DNA from: Hortaea werneckii
Taxonomy: Eukaryota; Ascomycota; Dothideomycetes; Mycosphaerellales; Teratosphaeriaceae
Reading direction: 5' to 3'
DNA length: 64,000 bases
Assembly: GCA_037044905.1 (NCBI GenBank)
Contig: JBAOKB010000020.1
Coordinates: 1,860,001 to 1,924,000 of the forward strand
The translations under genes were made by a program, and so were the position numbers. The notes below the pieces were generated by a model, which saw nothing but the letters and a program-made list of their open reading frames with translations, ran no database searches and had not been told where the DNA came from. This document shows, in pieces, positions 44,751 through 54,877 of this stretch (the stretch's first letter is position 1; each line of letters opens with the position of its first letter).

Positions 44751-47159
44751 CTACGCAGCTTTGTCAGCTTCCGCTTCCAACATAGCCGCATCCATATCTT
44801 CGTCAACATCCATGTGGTCCTCTTCAGCCTGAGCCTCAGCCATTATCTGATCGCCATGCAGGTGATAATCGCCATTCGTCTCCCCGTTGGCCTGTAGCTG
44901 TGGTTTCGAATGCTCCATCTTTTCCTTGTGCTTCATCAAATCGTCATAACTCCAGGTACTGACACCTTCTTGCATGTTTGCTGGGAAGGGTTTGCTCATC
45001 ACCTTCAGGAACTTCTTCGCCGTAGCCACCGCTTGGTCGACCGACATATTTGCATCGGCGTCCATCAGTGCGCTTGCAATCCACTTGGGAAGCTGGGTAC
45101 GCTTCTTGGCGAAACGCTTGTCTGCCATAACCATGATTCCATAGTCGTCCTTTCCTCGCAGAACTCTCCCCAGACACTGTGCACAATGCCGCATAGCGTC
45201 GAAGGAAAGGAAGTCGTTCTCGCGAATACGATAAGTCTCTCGCAAGAACTCCAAGCGTGCCTTCAAGATCCTTGACTCGGTGTACTGGAAAGGAACGCCT
45301 ATGCAAAGCACTGTGCGCCCATAGTGATGGTCAAAATCTATACCTTCTGAAACTTTGCCGCGAGCCACACAGAGTAGTACCGCTCCTCTGCCGTTACTGC
45401 ATGCTGTTCGGTAAGTCTCAAGAGCGAGAGACGTTTCCTGGCTATCAGGCGTCTCGACCAGGATTAGCTTGCTCTTCCAGACCTGGTCCAGAATCTCCAT
45501 TCTCTGCCAGGCCGAGATGACGCGCTCCATGTATAAGTATGATGGAAAGAAGACCACAATGCCGTCTGGAGTCAGCTTAGAGAACTCGATGAGCAAGTTA
45601 CCATAGTTCCGTACGACCTGTGGATCATCTCTGGTCTGGAAGCCAGAAGACATCTGGGACTGGTCTGAACCTCTGGTGACAACCATGGGCAGGAAAGAGC
45701 GCCTTGCCAGGGTCATGCTGTAGGACTCCTGTACGACTGTCGTAAAGCCCAGCATCTTCGGATACATCTCCAAAGGTGAGATTGTTCCGGACGTAATGAT
45801 GACGGAACTGAATCGATCGAAGACGGGCTTGATGGCTATTGCGGCATCAAGACAGGTAAAGTGTAAGATTGGATTTGGGACTGTCGCTGTGTCGGACTCG
45901 AAAGGTTCCAGAATAAGTAAGAAGCCAGTGTCATATGTTGCTACCAGAGTAGCGAATGATGCCACTTCCTGCAATGGCTGATAGTCTTCGATATTCGTCA
46001 ACTCAAGAGTCCGCACCAGCGATGTCAGTCGCTCAGCGCAGAATCGAAGTGGCTTCTTTTCAATGAAGGTAAGGTCCTTCAAATGCTGCAGGAATGAAGG
46101 TGGTGTTTCGGATATTACATGCAGCACCTTCATGCGGGTCTTCAAGTACTCGATGAATCGCTTCAAGAAGGCGGTGAAATGCTCGGCGCGCCGTATGTTT
46201 CCCGGCACGGCTTCTTTCAAGAGGTCATCAGGCAATGCTGGGTTCGACATGAAGGCCTCTTCATCTCGCTGTTCATCCGCTTCTCGCAAGCCTTCCACAA
46301 GCTTTGCGTACTCGCTTTGCAGCTTTTCGGCGTCTGTATCTTTCATCTCCGTGATTTTCTTCTCTAAATTATTTGCACCTCTCGCTGCTTTCCGCAATGA
46401 GTCTTCAGTCAGATCAATGCTAAGGGACTCGATGCAGACGTTGTCGATGTTGTGAGCCTCATCGAAGACGACGATGCAATCCTTCGACAACTCTCTTGAC
46501 ACTCTTTCAGCGATCTTCGGGTCGAGAAGGTAGTGATATGAGTAGATGATAACGTTACAGAACGGCATCATACGTCGCGATGTGAAGTAAGGGCATTGCT
46601 TGTGCTCCTCACCGTACCGCAGCATGCCGTCAAGTGTCCATACTCCAGGAGGTATCAAATTATGCGGTTCTAGGAGATCCAGGTTGTCGTGATAGATGCA
46701 AAGGTCAACGTCTTCGCCGCGCTCCTTTTTCTCTTTGACGAACCCGGCAGTCAGGCTTCGACATCGAGCATCCACAACCGAGCCACTCTTCTCCCGCTTG
46801 ACTGACGGGTGCAAACACAAGTTCTTTCGACTTGTCAGGCCCAAACCTCTGAACTCCTCCACTTCGCCTAGCTGATCTGCACGGTATTTCATCAAGGCTT
46901 TCAATTCCGCCAGCGCCTTTTCGATTTCGGACATCGTGCGAGAGCAGTAGATCAGCTTTCGGTGCTCTGGATAGAATTGTTGATATGCAACGATCAGAGA
47001 TAGTAAAGAGATGGTTTTGCCAGTTCCCGAAGGCATTTCCAGGACACAGTGCCCACCTGCGTCCAACGTTCGCTTGAGGTCGCACATGTAGGCATATTGT
47101 TCGGGATAGATCCTGGGGTAGGGGAACAGGACCGGCAGGTCCTCGATGAAGAACTTCAT
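44751..47159 (-). CDS. RAD3: TFIIH DNA helicase XPD/Rad3
   Basis: Single-exon 802-residue 5'-to-3' helicase of TFIIH, acting in nucleotide excision repair and RNA polymerase II transcription. Walker A is MPSGTGKT (42-49); the DEAH box lies in CIVVFDEAHNID; motif VI is QCLGRVLRGKDDYG. The four iron-sulphur cluster Cys are C115, C133, C154 and C189, with spacing as in Rad3. The N-terminus MKFFIEDLPVLFPYPRIYPEQ is nearly invariant in the family. The C-terminal 60 residues are acidic and Met/Asp-rich. Head-to-head with the Listerin gene (536 nt). Confidence 0.98.
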   Translation of the reverse strand: MKFFIEDLPVLFPYPRIYPEQYAYMCDLKRTLDAGGHCVLEMPSGTGKTISLLSLIVAYQQFYPEHRKLIYCSRTMSEIEKALAELKALMKYRADQLGEVEEFRGLGLTSRKNLCLHPSVKREKSGSVVDARCRSLTAGFVKEKKERGEDVDLCIYHDNLDLLEPHNLIPPGVWTLDGMLRYGEEHKQCPYFTSRRMMPFCNVIIYSYHYLLDPKIAERVSRELSKDCIVVFDEAHNIDNVCIESLSIDLTEDSLRKAARGANNLEKKITEMKDTDAEKLQSEYAKLVEGLREADEQRDEEAFMSNPALPDDLLKEAVPGNIRRAEHFTAFLKRFIEYLKTRMKVLHVISETPPSFLQHLKDLTFIEKKPLRFCAERLTSLVRTLELTNIEDYQPLQEVASFATLVATYDTGFLLILEPFESDTATVPNPILHFTCLDAAIAIKPVFDRFSSVIITSGTISPLEMYPKMLGFTTVVQESYSMTLARRSFLPMVVTRGSDQSQMSSGFQTRDDPQVVRNYGNLLIEFSKLTPDGIVVFFPSYLYMERVISAWQRMEILDQVWKSKLILVETPDSQETSLALETYRTACSNGRGAVLLCVARGKVSEGIDFDHHYGRTVLCIGVPFQYTESRILKARLEFLRETYRIRENDFLSFDAMRHCAQCLGRVLRGKDDYGIMVMADKRFAKKRTQLPKWIASALMDADANMSVDQAVATAKKFLKVMSKPFPANMQEGVSTWSYDDLMKHKEKMEHSKPQLQANGETNGDYHLHGDQIMAEAQAEEDHMDVDEDMDAAMLEAEADKAA

Positions 47160-47695
47160 ATTGACCTCTCGACCGTCAGATCGCCCTCGTAGCCGTCTTC
47201 AGCTGTTCAAATTAGGGACTATCAATTTGAGGCCGTCGTTGCTGTTACCGCCCCGCCAACGTCACAGTGGCGAGTAGTCTCCTCAAGGCCAAAAGATCAT
47301 ATGCCGGCTTGCATCAAACCCTCTTGCCTTTTCACTCGAGCATCAATGATCCTAACGCCAGCGCTAGAAATTACAAGATGCCCAAAGTCTGATGTAGATG
47401 AAATGTGGTCGGGGAAAGGGCTTGGAGAAGTCCGCGTCCTCTCGGTCTCGACGCGCGAGCACGTGGTGAAGATGCAAGCACTGACAGCGGAATCGGCCCG
47501 CCGACCGGAGCTACTGTTGGATCGACGTGGATATCGATCAGGTACGTCATGTGGGAAACATTTCGCATGCAACTCACTTCTGGCACGTAGAGAAGTGGTC
47601 GCAGGTCCTAACGCTCCTATACACACATCTTCTGACTTTCCTATATCTTCGATCCTTTGGCCGTTCAACGACCACCAAGCGATGCCCCTGACGAG
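47160..47695. promoter_or_regulatory. Divergent promoter RAD3 / LTN1
   Basis: 536 nt between the two start codons. No TATA box stands out; an in-frame extension upstream of the LTN1 ATG has no ATG. Other open frames here overlap on both strands and are not supported. Confidence 0.4.
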
Positions 47696-50600
47696 ATGAG
47701 CAAGAAACAGTTCAAGTCGCAGGCCAGCAGCGGGCGAGTAGGTGCTGGATTCGGAGCGTTTGGGACTGGCTTTGGATCTGCACAGAGCTCGCCTCTCTCA
47801 TACATTCAAGAGCCGCTTGACTTTTCAGGTATCAGCGACGCGAATGTTGTAGTAGCCTTCAAAAATCTCAGCAAGAAGGACAGCACGACCAAGGCCAAGG
47901 CCTTGGAAGACATACAAAGCCACGTCTCCTCGGATGTTGAAGTGGAGGAAGGGCTGCTAGAGGCATGGGTGCGTCTGAACTGTGTCACGATAGATGGAAC
48001 AGTAGATAGTGACAAATGCTATTCAGGTCAAACTCTACCCCCGACTTTCCATTGACAATGCGCGCCGTGTTCGCCAGCTAGCCCACACCTTGAACGGCCA
48101 GATTTGCTCGAAATGTGGGAAGAGAACGGCCAAACATCTTCCCAGGATTGCTGCTTCATGGCTAGCGGGGACATATGATGGCGACAAAGCAGCAGCACGG
48201 GCTGCACAGGAGGCGCTGGGTAGTGTGTTCCCGAACCCGGAGAAGGTTGCCGGCCTGCGGAAGACGTTTCACGCATCCATACTAGAGTACTGCAGGGATG
48301 CAGTACTGCACGAAAGCGTTCAGACGCTAAGCGACGAGCGGACTGTCAGTGCCGATGATGCGCAGTCGACCTATGCCCGCGTCGTCTCGACCAGTCTCTC
48401 AGTCGTCGCCGCCCTCCTTGGGAGTCTAGCAGAGGACGAAATTTCCAAGCAGTACCATGTATACGAGGAGCTCTTTGGAGAGTCTAAGCTGTGGGACTTT
48501 GCAAATCATTCAGACGCCGGTGTCAGGAGATCGACTCATCGACTTGTACAGCTTGCTATTGCGAAACAACCCGCGCTGGTGGAAGCAAACCTAAAAGCCG
48601 CCAGTGCTGCCTATGTTTACAAAGGCCTGCCTTCCGATCAGACTGCATCTGCAGTGGATTACATCGCTACGCTCGATGTCCTGACGTCTTCTTACCCGTC
48701 TGTGTGGACCGACGCCTACAGCGCTAAGAAGCCAGCGGCCTCTCGACTAAAGCAGTTCCTCAAACAGGGCTCTGGCTCAGGCTCTGCTGATTTCTGGGAA
48801 AAGTCAACTCATCTACTAGACAAGATACCGGATGCGGTGGTACCAACAGGCGTTGAAGAGGCCCGGGATCTCATCCTTGCCGCTAGGGATGGCGTGGCCC
48901 GCAAAGAGGAGCGCTTCATCACCTCGGCGACTTGGCCGACATACTTTGCGCTGTTCAAGAAGGTGTCAAAGCAACTGTCTGAGCAGGATCGCATAGATTT
49001 GCGCGATTCATGTGTCATGCCTATCCTTGAGCAGTATCTGGTTCCCTCGCCGGAGACATCCGAATGGACAATATCTGGAGCCAAAGCAGCGTCCGTCGTT
49101 GCTCAAGCGGCCCGTATACCTGGAGTCCCAGATTCTCTAGAGCAGAAATGGCCACAAATGGCTGACAAGCTTGTGGAGATCGCGAAAATGTCCCAGCCTC
49201 AGCAGTCAAAAGACTTCGAGAAGTCACAAAAACATGTGGCAGCTACTGGCGAGAGATGGGCTGCTCTGCAAAGAGAGCTTTTCTGTCAGCACGAACTCGC
49301 TTCATTGCATAAAATGTTCGTGGACAGCAACACGAAGATCGTACAGGCGTGCGCTCAGCTGCTCGAGACTCGAGAAGGCAAACCGTACGGAGCCGCAGCC
49401 ATCATTGAGGAGCTGTTACGAACTTGCAACACCCACCTCACCAGCGACCCCGATTTCAAGGCCGCAGTTGAGCAATTACTGACTAACGAGAACGTCGACT
49501 GGGCCTCATGGCTATCGAGAAGACAGCTGATCCATGCTTTGTATATTTTCAGCACCGAAGACTTCTTTTCCAAAGCATTTGCTTCGGCTTTGCACCAAGT
49601 CATCGAGCGCAAAGAGTCAGACGACCAAGCCTGCAAAGCCCTGCTTGAAATGTTCCCCAGGACGACTCCGGCGAAGGCTATCGAAATGGCCGAGCAAGAC
49701 AACGTGCTGCAAACTTTCGTGCTCAACATTAGCCAGGCCGGACCTCGTGAGCTCGAAAGCTCGCTGTTCATGGATCTCTACAGGCTCGGCGCCTTAGCTC
49801 AAAGCACTGTCGACCTCACATTATCTTCCTTGGTCACTTCTCTCAACGTCACCGACGATACTGAGAACGTGCCTCGAACGCTGGATTTCTTCACCCGTAC
49901 GGACGATAGTACACTGAAAGCCGTGGCAAGGGGCAAGAGCGGAGAGCAGCTTTTGCCGAACTTGCTGAAGTTAGAACAGCATGAGGACCACGACATCGCC
50001 GAAAAGGCAGCTGCCATGTCACACAGGCTTTCGAGCGCAGGAGCCGATGCGCCCCTGAGCGCCAAGTTCGGCATCGTCCTTCAGAATCTCCAGAGCACGT
50101 CACGGACATCCCTTTCCATCGACGCTGTCCACGATCTGACAATGCGACTGTTGGGCCCAGAGCGTAAGGTTCAGGAGTTGAAGGAGATGATGCCTAGCCT
50201 CGACAGCTGGAAAACTTCTCTGATGGCCGTTGCAGGATCTCCGAGGCATTCTCTAGCGATCCTGAGTCCGCTTGGAGGCGCGATTAATTTGGTACATGAC
50301 GACAAGTCGGCGGCCGACAAGCGTATCCAAGCCGACGCCGAGGGATTGTCTCAACCGTTGCGAATCGCGATGTACGTGTCTAAGCTGTTATCCGACACAG
50401 ATGCCAAAGCCCACTTGTCGGAGCTGCAGAGCGACAAATGGGCAGTGGTTGCGCTACTCATGACTACTGTTCTTTTCGCGGAGGACAACCTCAGCGTGCT
50501 TGGATGCAACGCGATGTGGAACCCGGACAGTTCCTCCGACGTTGAGCCAATGGTACTGGACTTCGTTTCCGAGGCGAATGCTACCCTGAAAGAAATCTGG

Positions 50601-52728
50601 ACTGAGATAACACCCAAGTTGCCTCCGAGTGCAGACGAATCCTCTGACTACAACCAGCTCATTACCGCTTTGGAAGGTCTACGGAAAGAGAGCGGGTCCA
50701 CTTCAGCTCTGCGTTACTACAGCTACTCCGCGCTGGCACGCTTGAACTCGAACCTCTTTGAACTACACGGTCACAATGCGGATCATGTGAAGGCCAGCGA
50801 AGACATGCTCAAGGCCGAACGCTCTAACAAAGACACGATGGCGACGACGGCTTGCATCGTCGGCCTGCAGCAGCCTCTTGCCGGTGCTCAAACACTGACG
50901 AGGTTCTGTAATGAGCTTGTCGCAGACCTGACGGACTTGGATACGTCCCAGTCAGCGCAGGAGTTGCAAGCGCTCGAAAAGCTTGTCTTGCTGAACTGTA
51001 TCCTGCATACTCAGGAGGAAGCGGTGGAGACCATCGCTAAGCAGCGTCTTATTTTCCTTGTCAAACGGTTGATACCCGCCCTTAGCACCGAGACGACCGG
51101 AAAGTTGAAGGCTGAAATCTGCAAGGCTCTGACGGTGCTGCTTCCTGGGATGCAAGATATGTACGGCGAGCATTGGATGCAGGTCTTATCATACATCACG
51201 AGCGTGTGGTCTGCGGGCGACGGCCTAGGTGGTGAGCAGGGCGTTGATGATGGCCGTGTACTGCTTGCACACGCTTCACTGAAGATGTTAATGACCCTCA
51301 GCCGGCTTTCGAAGGCCGAGGAAGCCAACGATGATCTGGTCGATGCGATGAAGGAAGAGGGTGGGCGTATGCATGATGCGCTAGTCACGCTCCTCAAGTC
51401 TGAGAACGGCGTTTCCGACGAGACTCACCAGCCGCTCATGCTGACCCACGAGCTGCTAGGTCGCACTCTTGCTCAGCTACCGGGAAAGACCGTCAGCGAT
51501 GCGGACGAACTCTACCCATTGCTATACACTCAGTCGCGTCCTGTGCAGCAAGCGGCTTTTGGTCTTTTGCACAAAGTGATACCCACCGCGCAGGAAGAAG
51601 TATCCCTGAACGCTGCTCTAGACAACAAGACAGCGCAGCTACCAGATGAGCTGCTTTCGCTCGTATTAGAGCCTCCGACGCTGGATTCCCTGGTCGATGC
51701 GTCTTTCGATCGGACTATGCCTCTCCAGCTGCAAGGCTATCTATACAGCTGGCGCTTGCTGTTCGATCACTTCACTAACTCCAGCTACCGCGTCAAGACC
51801 GATTATATCGAGCAGCTGAAGGATGGCTCGTACATGCCGGGTTTGCTGAGCTTCATCTTTGACTTCCTCGGTCACACGCGCGGCAAGCCGGTCGATGCTT
51901 CGAGGTTTGAGGTGCAGGAGTACGTGGCGGATGTCGAGCCTAGCCCTGAGAGGGATGTCCAGTGGTTGCTTACGCACCTCTACTATCTGGCGCTAATGCA
52001 GACGCCTAGTCTTGTCAAGGGCTACTACCTTGACATTCGATCCCGTCAGACTTCGCTTGCGGTGGAGAGTTGGACGGCTAAGTACATCAGTCCTCTCATC
52101 ATCACGACTTCGCTGCAATCCGTCGCCGAATGGTCAGAGAAGAGTGTGAAGGAAGATCCAGAGTATGAGAAGATGGCGGTCAAGGTCGGCATGCGGAGCA
52201 AGGAAGTCAACGTCAGCTATGTGGTCGACGAGCAAACGATGGCGATCAAGGTGGCTCTGCCTGATGCGTATCCCCTAGCTTCAGCCCAAGTGCTCGGTGT
52301 TAGCAGAGTTGCTGTGAAGGAAGAGAAGTGGCAGAGCTGGCTGCGTAATTGCCAGGGAGTTATCACGTTCTCGGTGAGTAGCCACAAGCCCCCGGCATAC
52401 TAATGACCATCACTAACTTCTCCCCTTTTTAGAACGGATCGATCATCGACGGCCTTTCTGCATGGCGCAAGAACGTCACGGGAGCACTCAAGGGCCAGAC
52501 AGAATGTAAGTGCAATGGCACCCGTTTTTCATTGGACCTGCGTGCTAATTCTTTTTCCCCCTCTTAGGTGCAATCTGTTATTCCATCATCGACTCTCAGA
52601 AGCAGCTCCCCACCAAGCGCTGCCCGACTTGCAAGAACACTTTCCACTCTAGCTGTCTGTTCAAGTGGTTCAAGACGAGCAATGCAAGTACCTGCCCGCT
52701 GTGCAGAAATGCTTTTAATTTTAATTAG
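47696..52728 (+). CDS. LTN1: E3 ubiquitin ligase Listerin (ribosome quality control)
   Basis: 1617-residue RING ligase that marks nascent chains on stalled 60S subunits. Exons are 47696-47968, 48027-52373, 52433-52505 and 52568-52728. The N-terminus MSKKQFKSQASSGRVGAGF and NVVVAFKNLSKKDSTTKAKALEDIQ is the Listerin 60S-contact region; VKLYPRLSIDNARRVRQLAH follows the first splice. The middle is a long HEAT-type helical array. The C-terminal RING-CH-type finger reads CAICYSIID, KRCPTCKNTFHSSCLFKWF and STCPLCRN and ends FNFN; the third intron splits the first RING Cys codon (T|GT). All splice sites close phase. Length agrees with orthologues. Confidence 0.97.
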
Positions 52729-53236
52729 CGGAGGGTGATGATCTTGAGTGTTGCCTACTAGCGTCGGGTAGACTGCGTTGTTTAGAAAGTTTGTTAGATA
52801 CTGGTATCTATATGAACATTCGCATCTTCATCACCGGAAACTTGCAGAACCATAGATCTCGCTCTCTCATGTATACTGCATGTCAGTCTGATGGAGCTTC
52901 CAAGTGCACGTGATGGGATTTTTTGTGAAACAAATGGGCAAGTGGACCAATTCTTAGCGTCTCTCGGGAGCTCAGCGGTCCAGATCCGGGACAGGGCAAT
53001 GTATGGAGTCAGGGTCTCGGCGTTAGCTATCTCACCTAAGGTCTCACAGCAGACATTACTACCGTCTTATCACGAGCCATAGCTACCGCGCAGAATGTAC
53101 TGCTTGCACCGACGCGCACCGAAGTCATCGGTAGGGTGGAGATAGAGGGGTTGAGCGCAGTGAACAGCTCATCTCGAGAGCCGGCAAGTGCAGCCTTCGC
53201 TGGCCCCACGACTCGCTGGATTGATAGGAGGTGGAC
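52729..53236. other. Intergenic region
   Basis: 3' flank of LTN1 and promoter of the transporter gene on the same strand. No gene recognised. Confidence 0.4.
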
Positions 53237-54877
53237 ATGGGGGATATTAATATGGCGGGCACGCATTCGCAATCACAATCCGAACATAGGCGGCGAAGCA
53301 GCTCCTTGATACAGGCGGCCGGCAGTCACAACCGTCCCAATGAGAGCAGTCGCAACCGGATTGCAGGGGAATCAGACATGGGTCCGTCCCACTCAGATGT
53401 GGAAGGGACACGGTCGGATGATGAACGAGAAGACGATGAAGAGACTGGTCTTACCCATACGGAGCGGAAACAGCGGCGTCAGAGGCTAGAGAAGAACACG
53501 ACATTGGACGAGAGAGTGGTCAGAGACAACAACAACAACAGCCACACCCGAGATCCAGAGCAGATGGCCTCAGCAGTCCTGGTCCGGACGACAGTGATCA
53601 ACGCCGCATTCATAGCCTTCTGGTATTGCTGCTCCATCTCCATATCCGTCTACAACAAATGGATGTTCTCCAAGGATAACCTGGACTTCCACTTCCCGCT
53701 CTTCACCACGAGCATCCACATGCTAGTCCAGTTCGGCCTATCAGCCGCGGTGCTCTTCTTCTTCCCGCGCTTTCGTCCCCAGCGGCCCCGGCACGAAGGC
53801 TATCAGCAGCTCGATGGCACTGAGACGCAGACTCCTAAACCTGAAGAGGAAAGGAGACCTCTTATGACGCGGTGGTTCTACTTCACTCGCATCGGACCCT
53901 GCGGGACTGCAACAGCGCTGGACATTGGCCTTGGGAACTTCAGTCTCCGCTTCATCACCTTGACGTTCTACACCATGTGCAAGAGCTCCGTGCTCGCGTT
54001 CGTGCTCGGCTTTGCCTTCATCTTTCGTCTGGAGAAGCCGACCCTGAAGCTCTGCGCCATCATCACCGTCATGACGGCCGGCGTCATCATGATGGTCGCG
54101 GGCGAGACGGCGTTCAGCGCGTTGGGCTTCGTGCTCGTCATGTGCGCCAGTGCGTGTTCCGGGTTCCGCTGGTCATTGACCCAGATTCTCTTGTTGAGAA
54201 ACCCTTCGACGAGTAACCCGTTCAGCAGCATTTTCTTCCTGACGCCGGTCATGTTCGTCGCGCTCTTTGTGCTTGCGGTGCCTATCGAAGGCCCTGCTGC
54301 GCTCATCGACGGCTTCAGGACACTGGGTGCGGAGAAGGGTGCGATCCTGGGGACCCTCATCATTCTCTTCCCCGGAACCCTGGCGTTTGCCATGGTAGCT
54401 GCAGAGTTCGCCCTCCTCCAGCGAACATCGGTTGTGACGCTGTCGGTCTGCGGCATCTTCAAAGAGGTGCTCACGATCTCCGCAGCGGGGATTGTCTTTG
54501 GCGACGAACTCTCCCCGATCAATGTGTCCGGGTTGGTCGTCACGATTCTATCTATTGCAGCCTACAACTATCTGAAGTATAGCAAGATGCATAAGCAGGC
54601 CAACACAGACGCGCATCATACTCTGGGGGAGAGCGCGGAGGGTGTGCCATTACGGCGTTCGGGGGACCATCACCGCGACGGCCATAATAACGGTGACGAA
54701 CTTGCTACACATCCTCGCTCAAGCCGAGAAGGTCTTCTGGACGACGAAGACCGATCTTCGCGTGCGTCTTCTTTGGACGAGGATAATCACGATGGCCAAG
54801 CCTGGGCTGATGGCCCTTTCTCAACCCCGGCGGCAAATCCCACTGCTAAGACAGCAGAACCGGCCAGAGTAGCTTAG
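53237..54877 (+). CDS. SLC35/TPT-type drug-metabolite superfamily transporter
   Basis: Single-exon 546-residue membrane protein; ATG 53237 is chosen because the frame upstream begins only with GTG. Residues 1-110 are a charged Ser/Glu/Arg-rich cytosolic tail. Then follow about ten membrane segments: TVINAAFIAFWYCCSISISVYNKW, a helix in TTSIHMLVQFGLSAAVLFFF, FSLRFITLTFYTMCKSSVLAFVL, LCAIITVMTAGVIMMVAGE, and further. VYNKWMFSKDNLDFHFPLF and FYTMCKSSVLAFVLGFAFIF are signatures of the triose-phosphate/nucleotide-sugar group, closest to SLC35C2-like fungal proteins. The C-terminal 110 residues are hydrophilic and acidic. Golgi or ER location is likely; the substrate is unknown. Confidence 0.85.
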   Translation: MGDINMAGTHSQSQSEHRRRSSSLIQAAGSHNRPNESSRNRIAGESDMGPSHSDVEGTRSDDEREDDEETGLTHTERKQRRQRLEKNTTLDERVVRDNNNNSHTRDPEQMASAVLVRTTVINAAFIAFWYCCSISISVYNKWMFSKDNLDFHFPLFTTSIHMLVQFGLSAAVLFFFPRFRPQRPRHEGYQQLDGTETQTPKPEEERRPLMTRWFYFTRIGPCGTATALDIGLGNFSLRFITLTFYTMCKSSVLAFVLGFAFIFRLEKPTLKLCAIITVMTAGVIMMVAGETAFSALGFVLVMCASACSGFRWSLTQILLLRNPSTSNPFSSIFFLTPVMFVALFVLAVPIEGPAALIDGFRTLGAEKGAILGTLIILFPGTLAFAMVAAEFALLQRTSVVTLSVCGIFKEVLTISAAGIVFGDELSPINVSGLVVTILSIAAYNYLKYSKMHKQANTDAHHTLGESAEGVPLRRSGDHHRDGHNNGDELATHPRSSREGLLDDEDRSSRASSLDEDNHDGQAWADGPFSTPAANPTAKTAEPARVA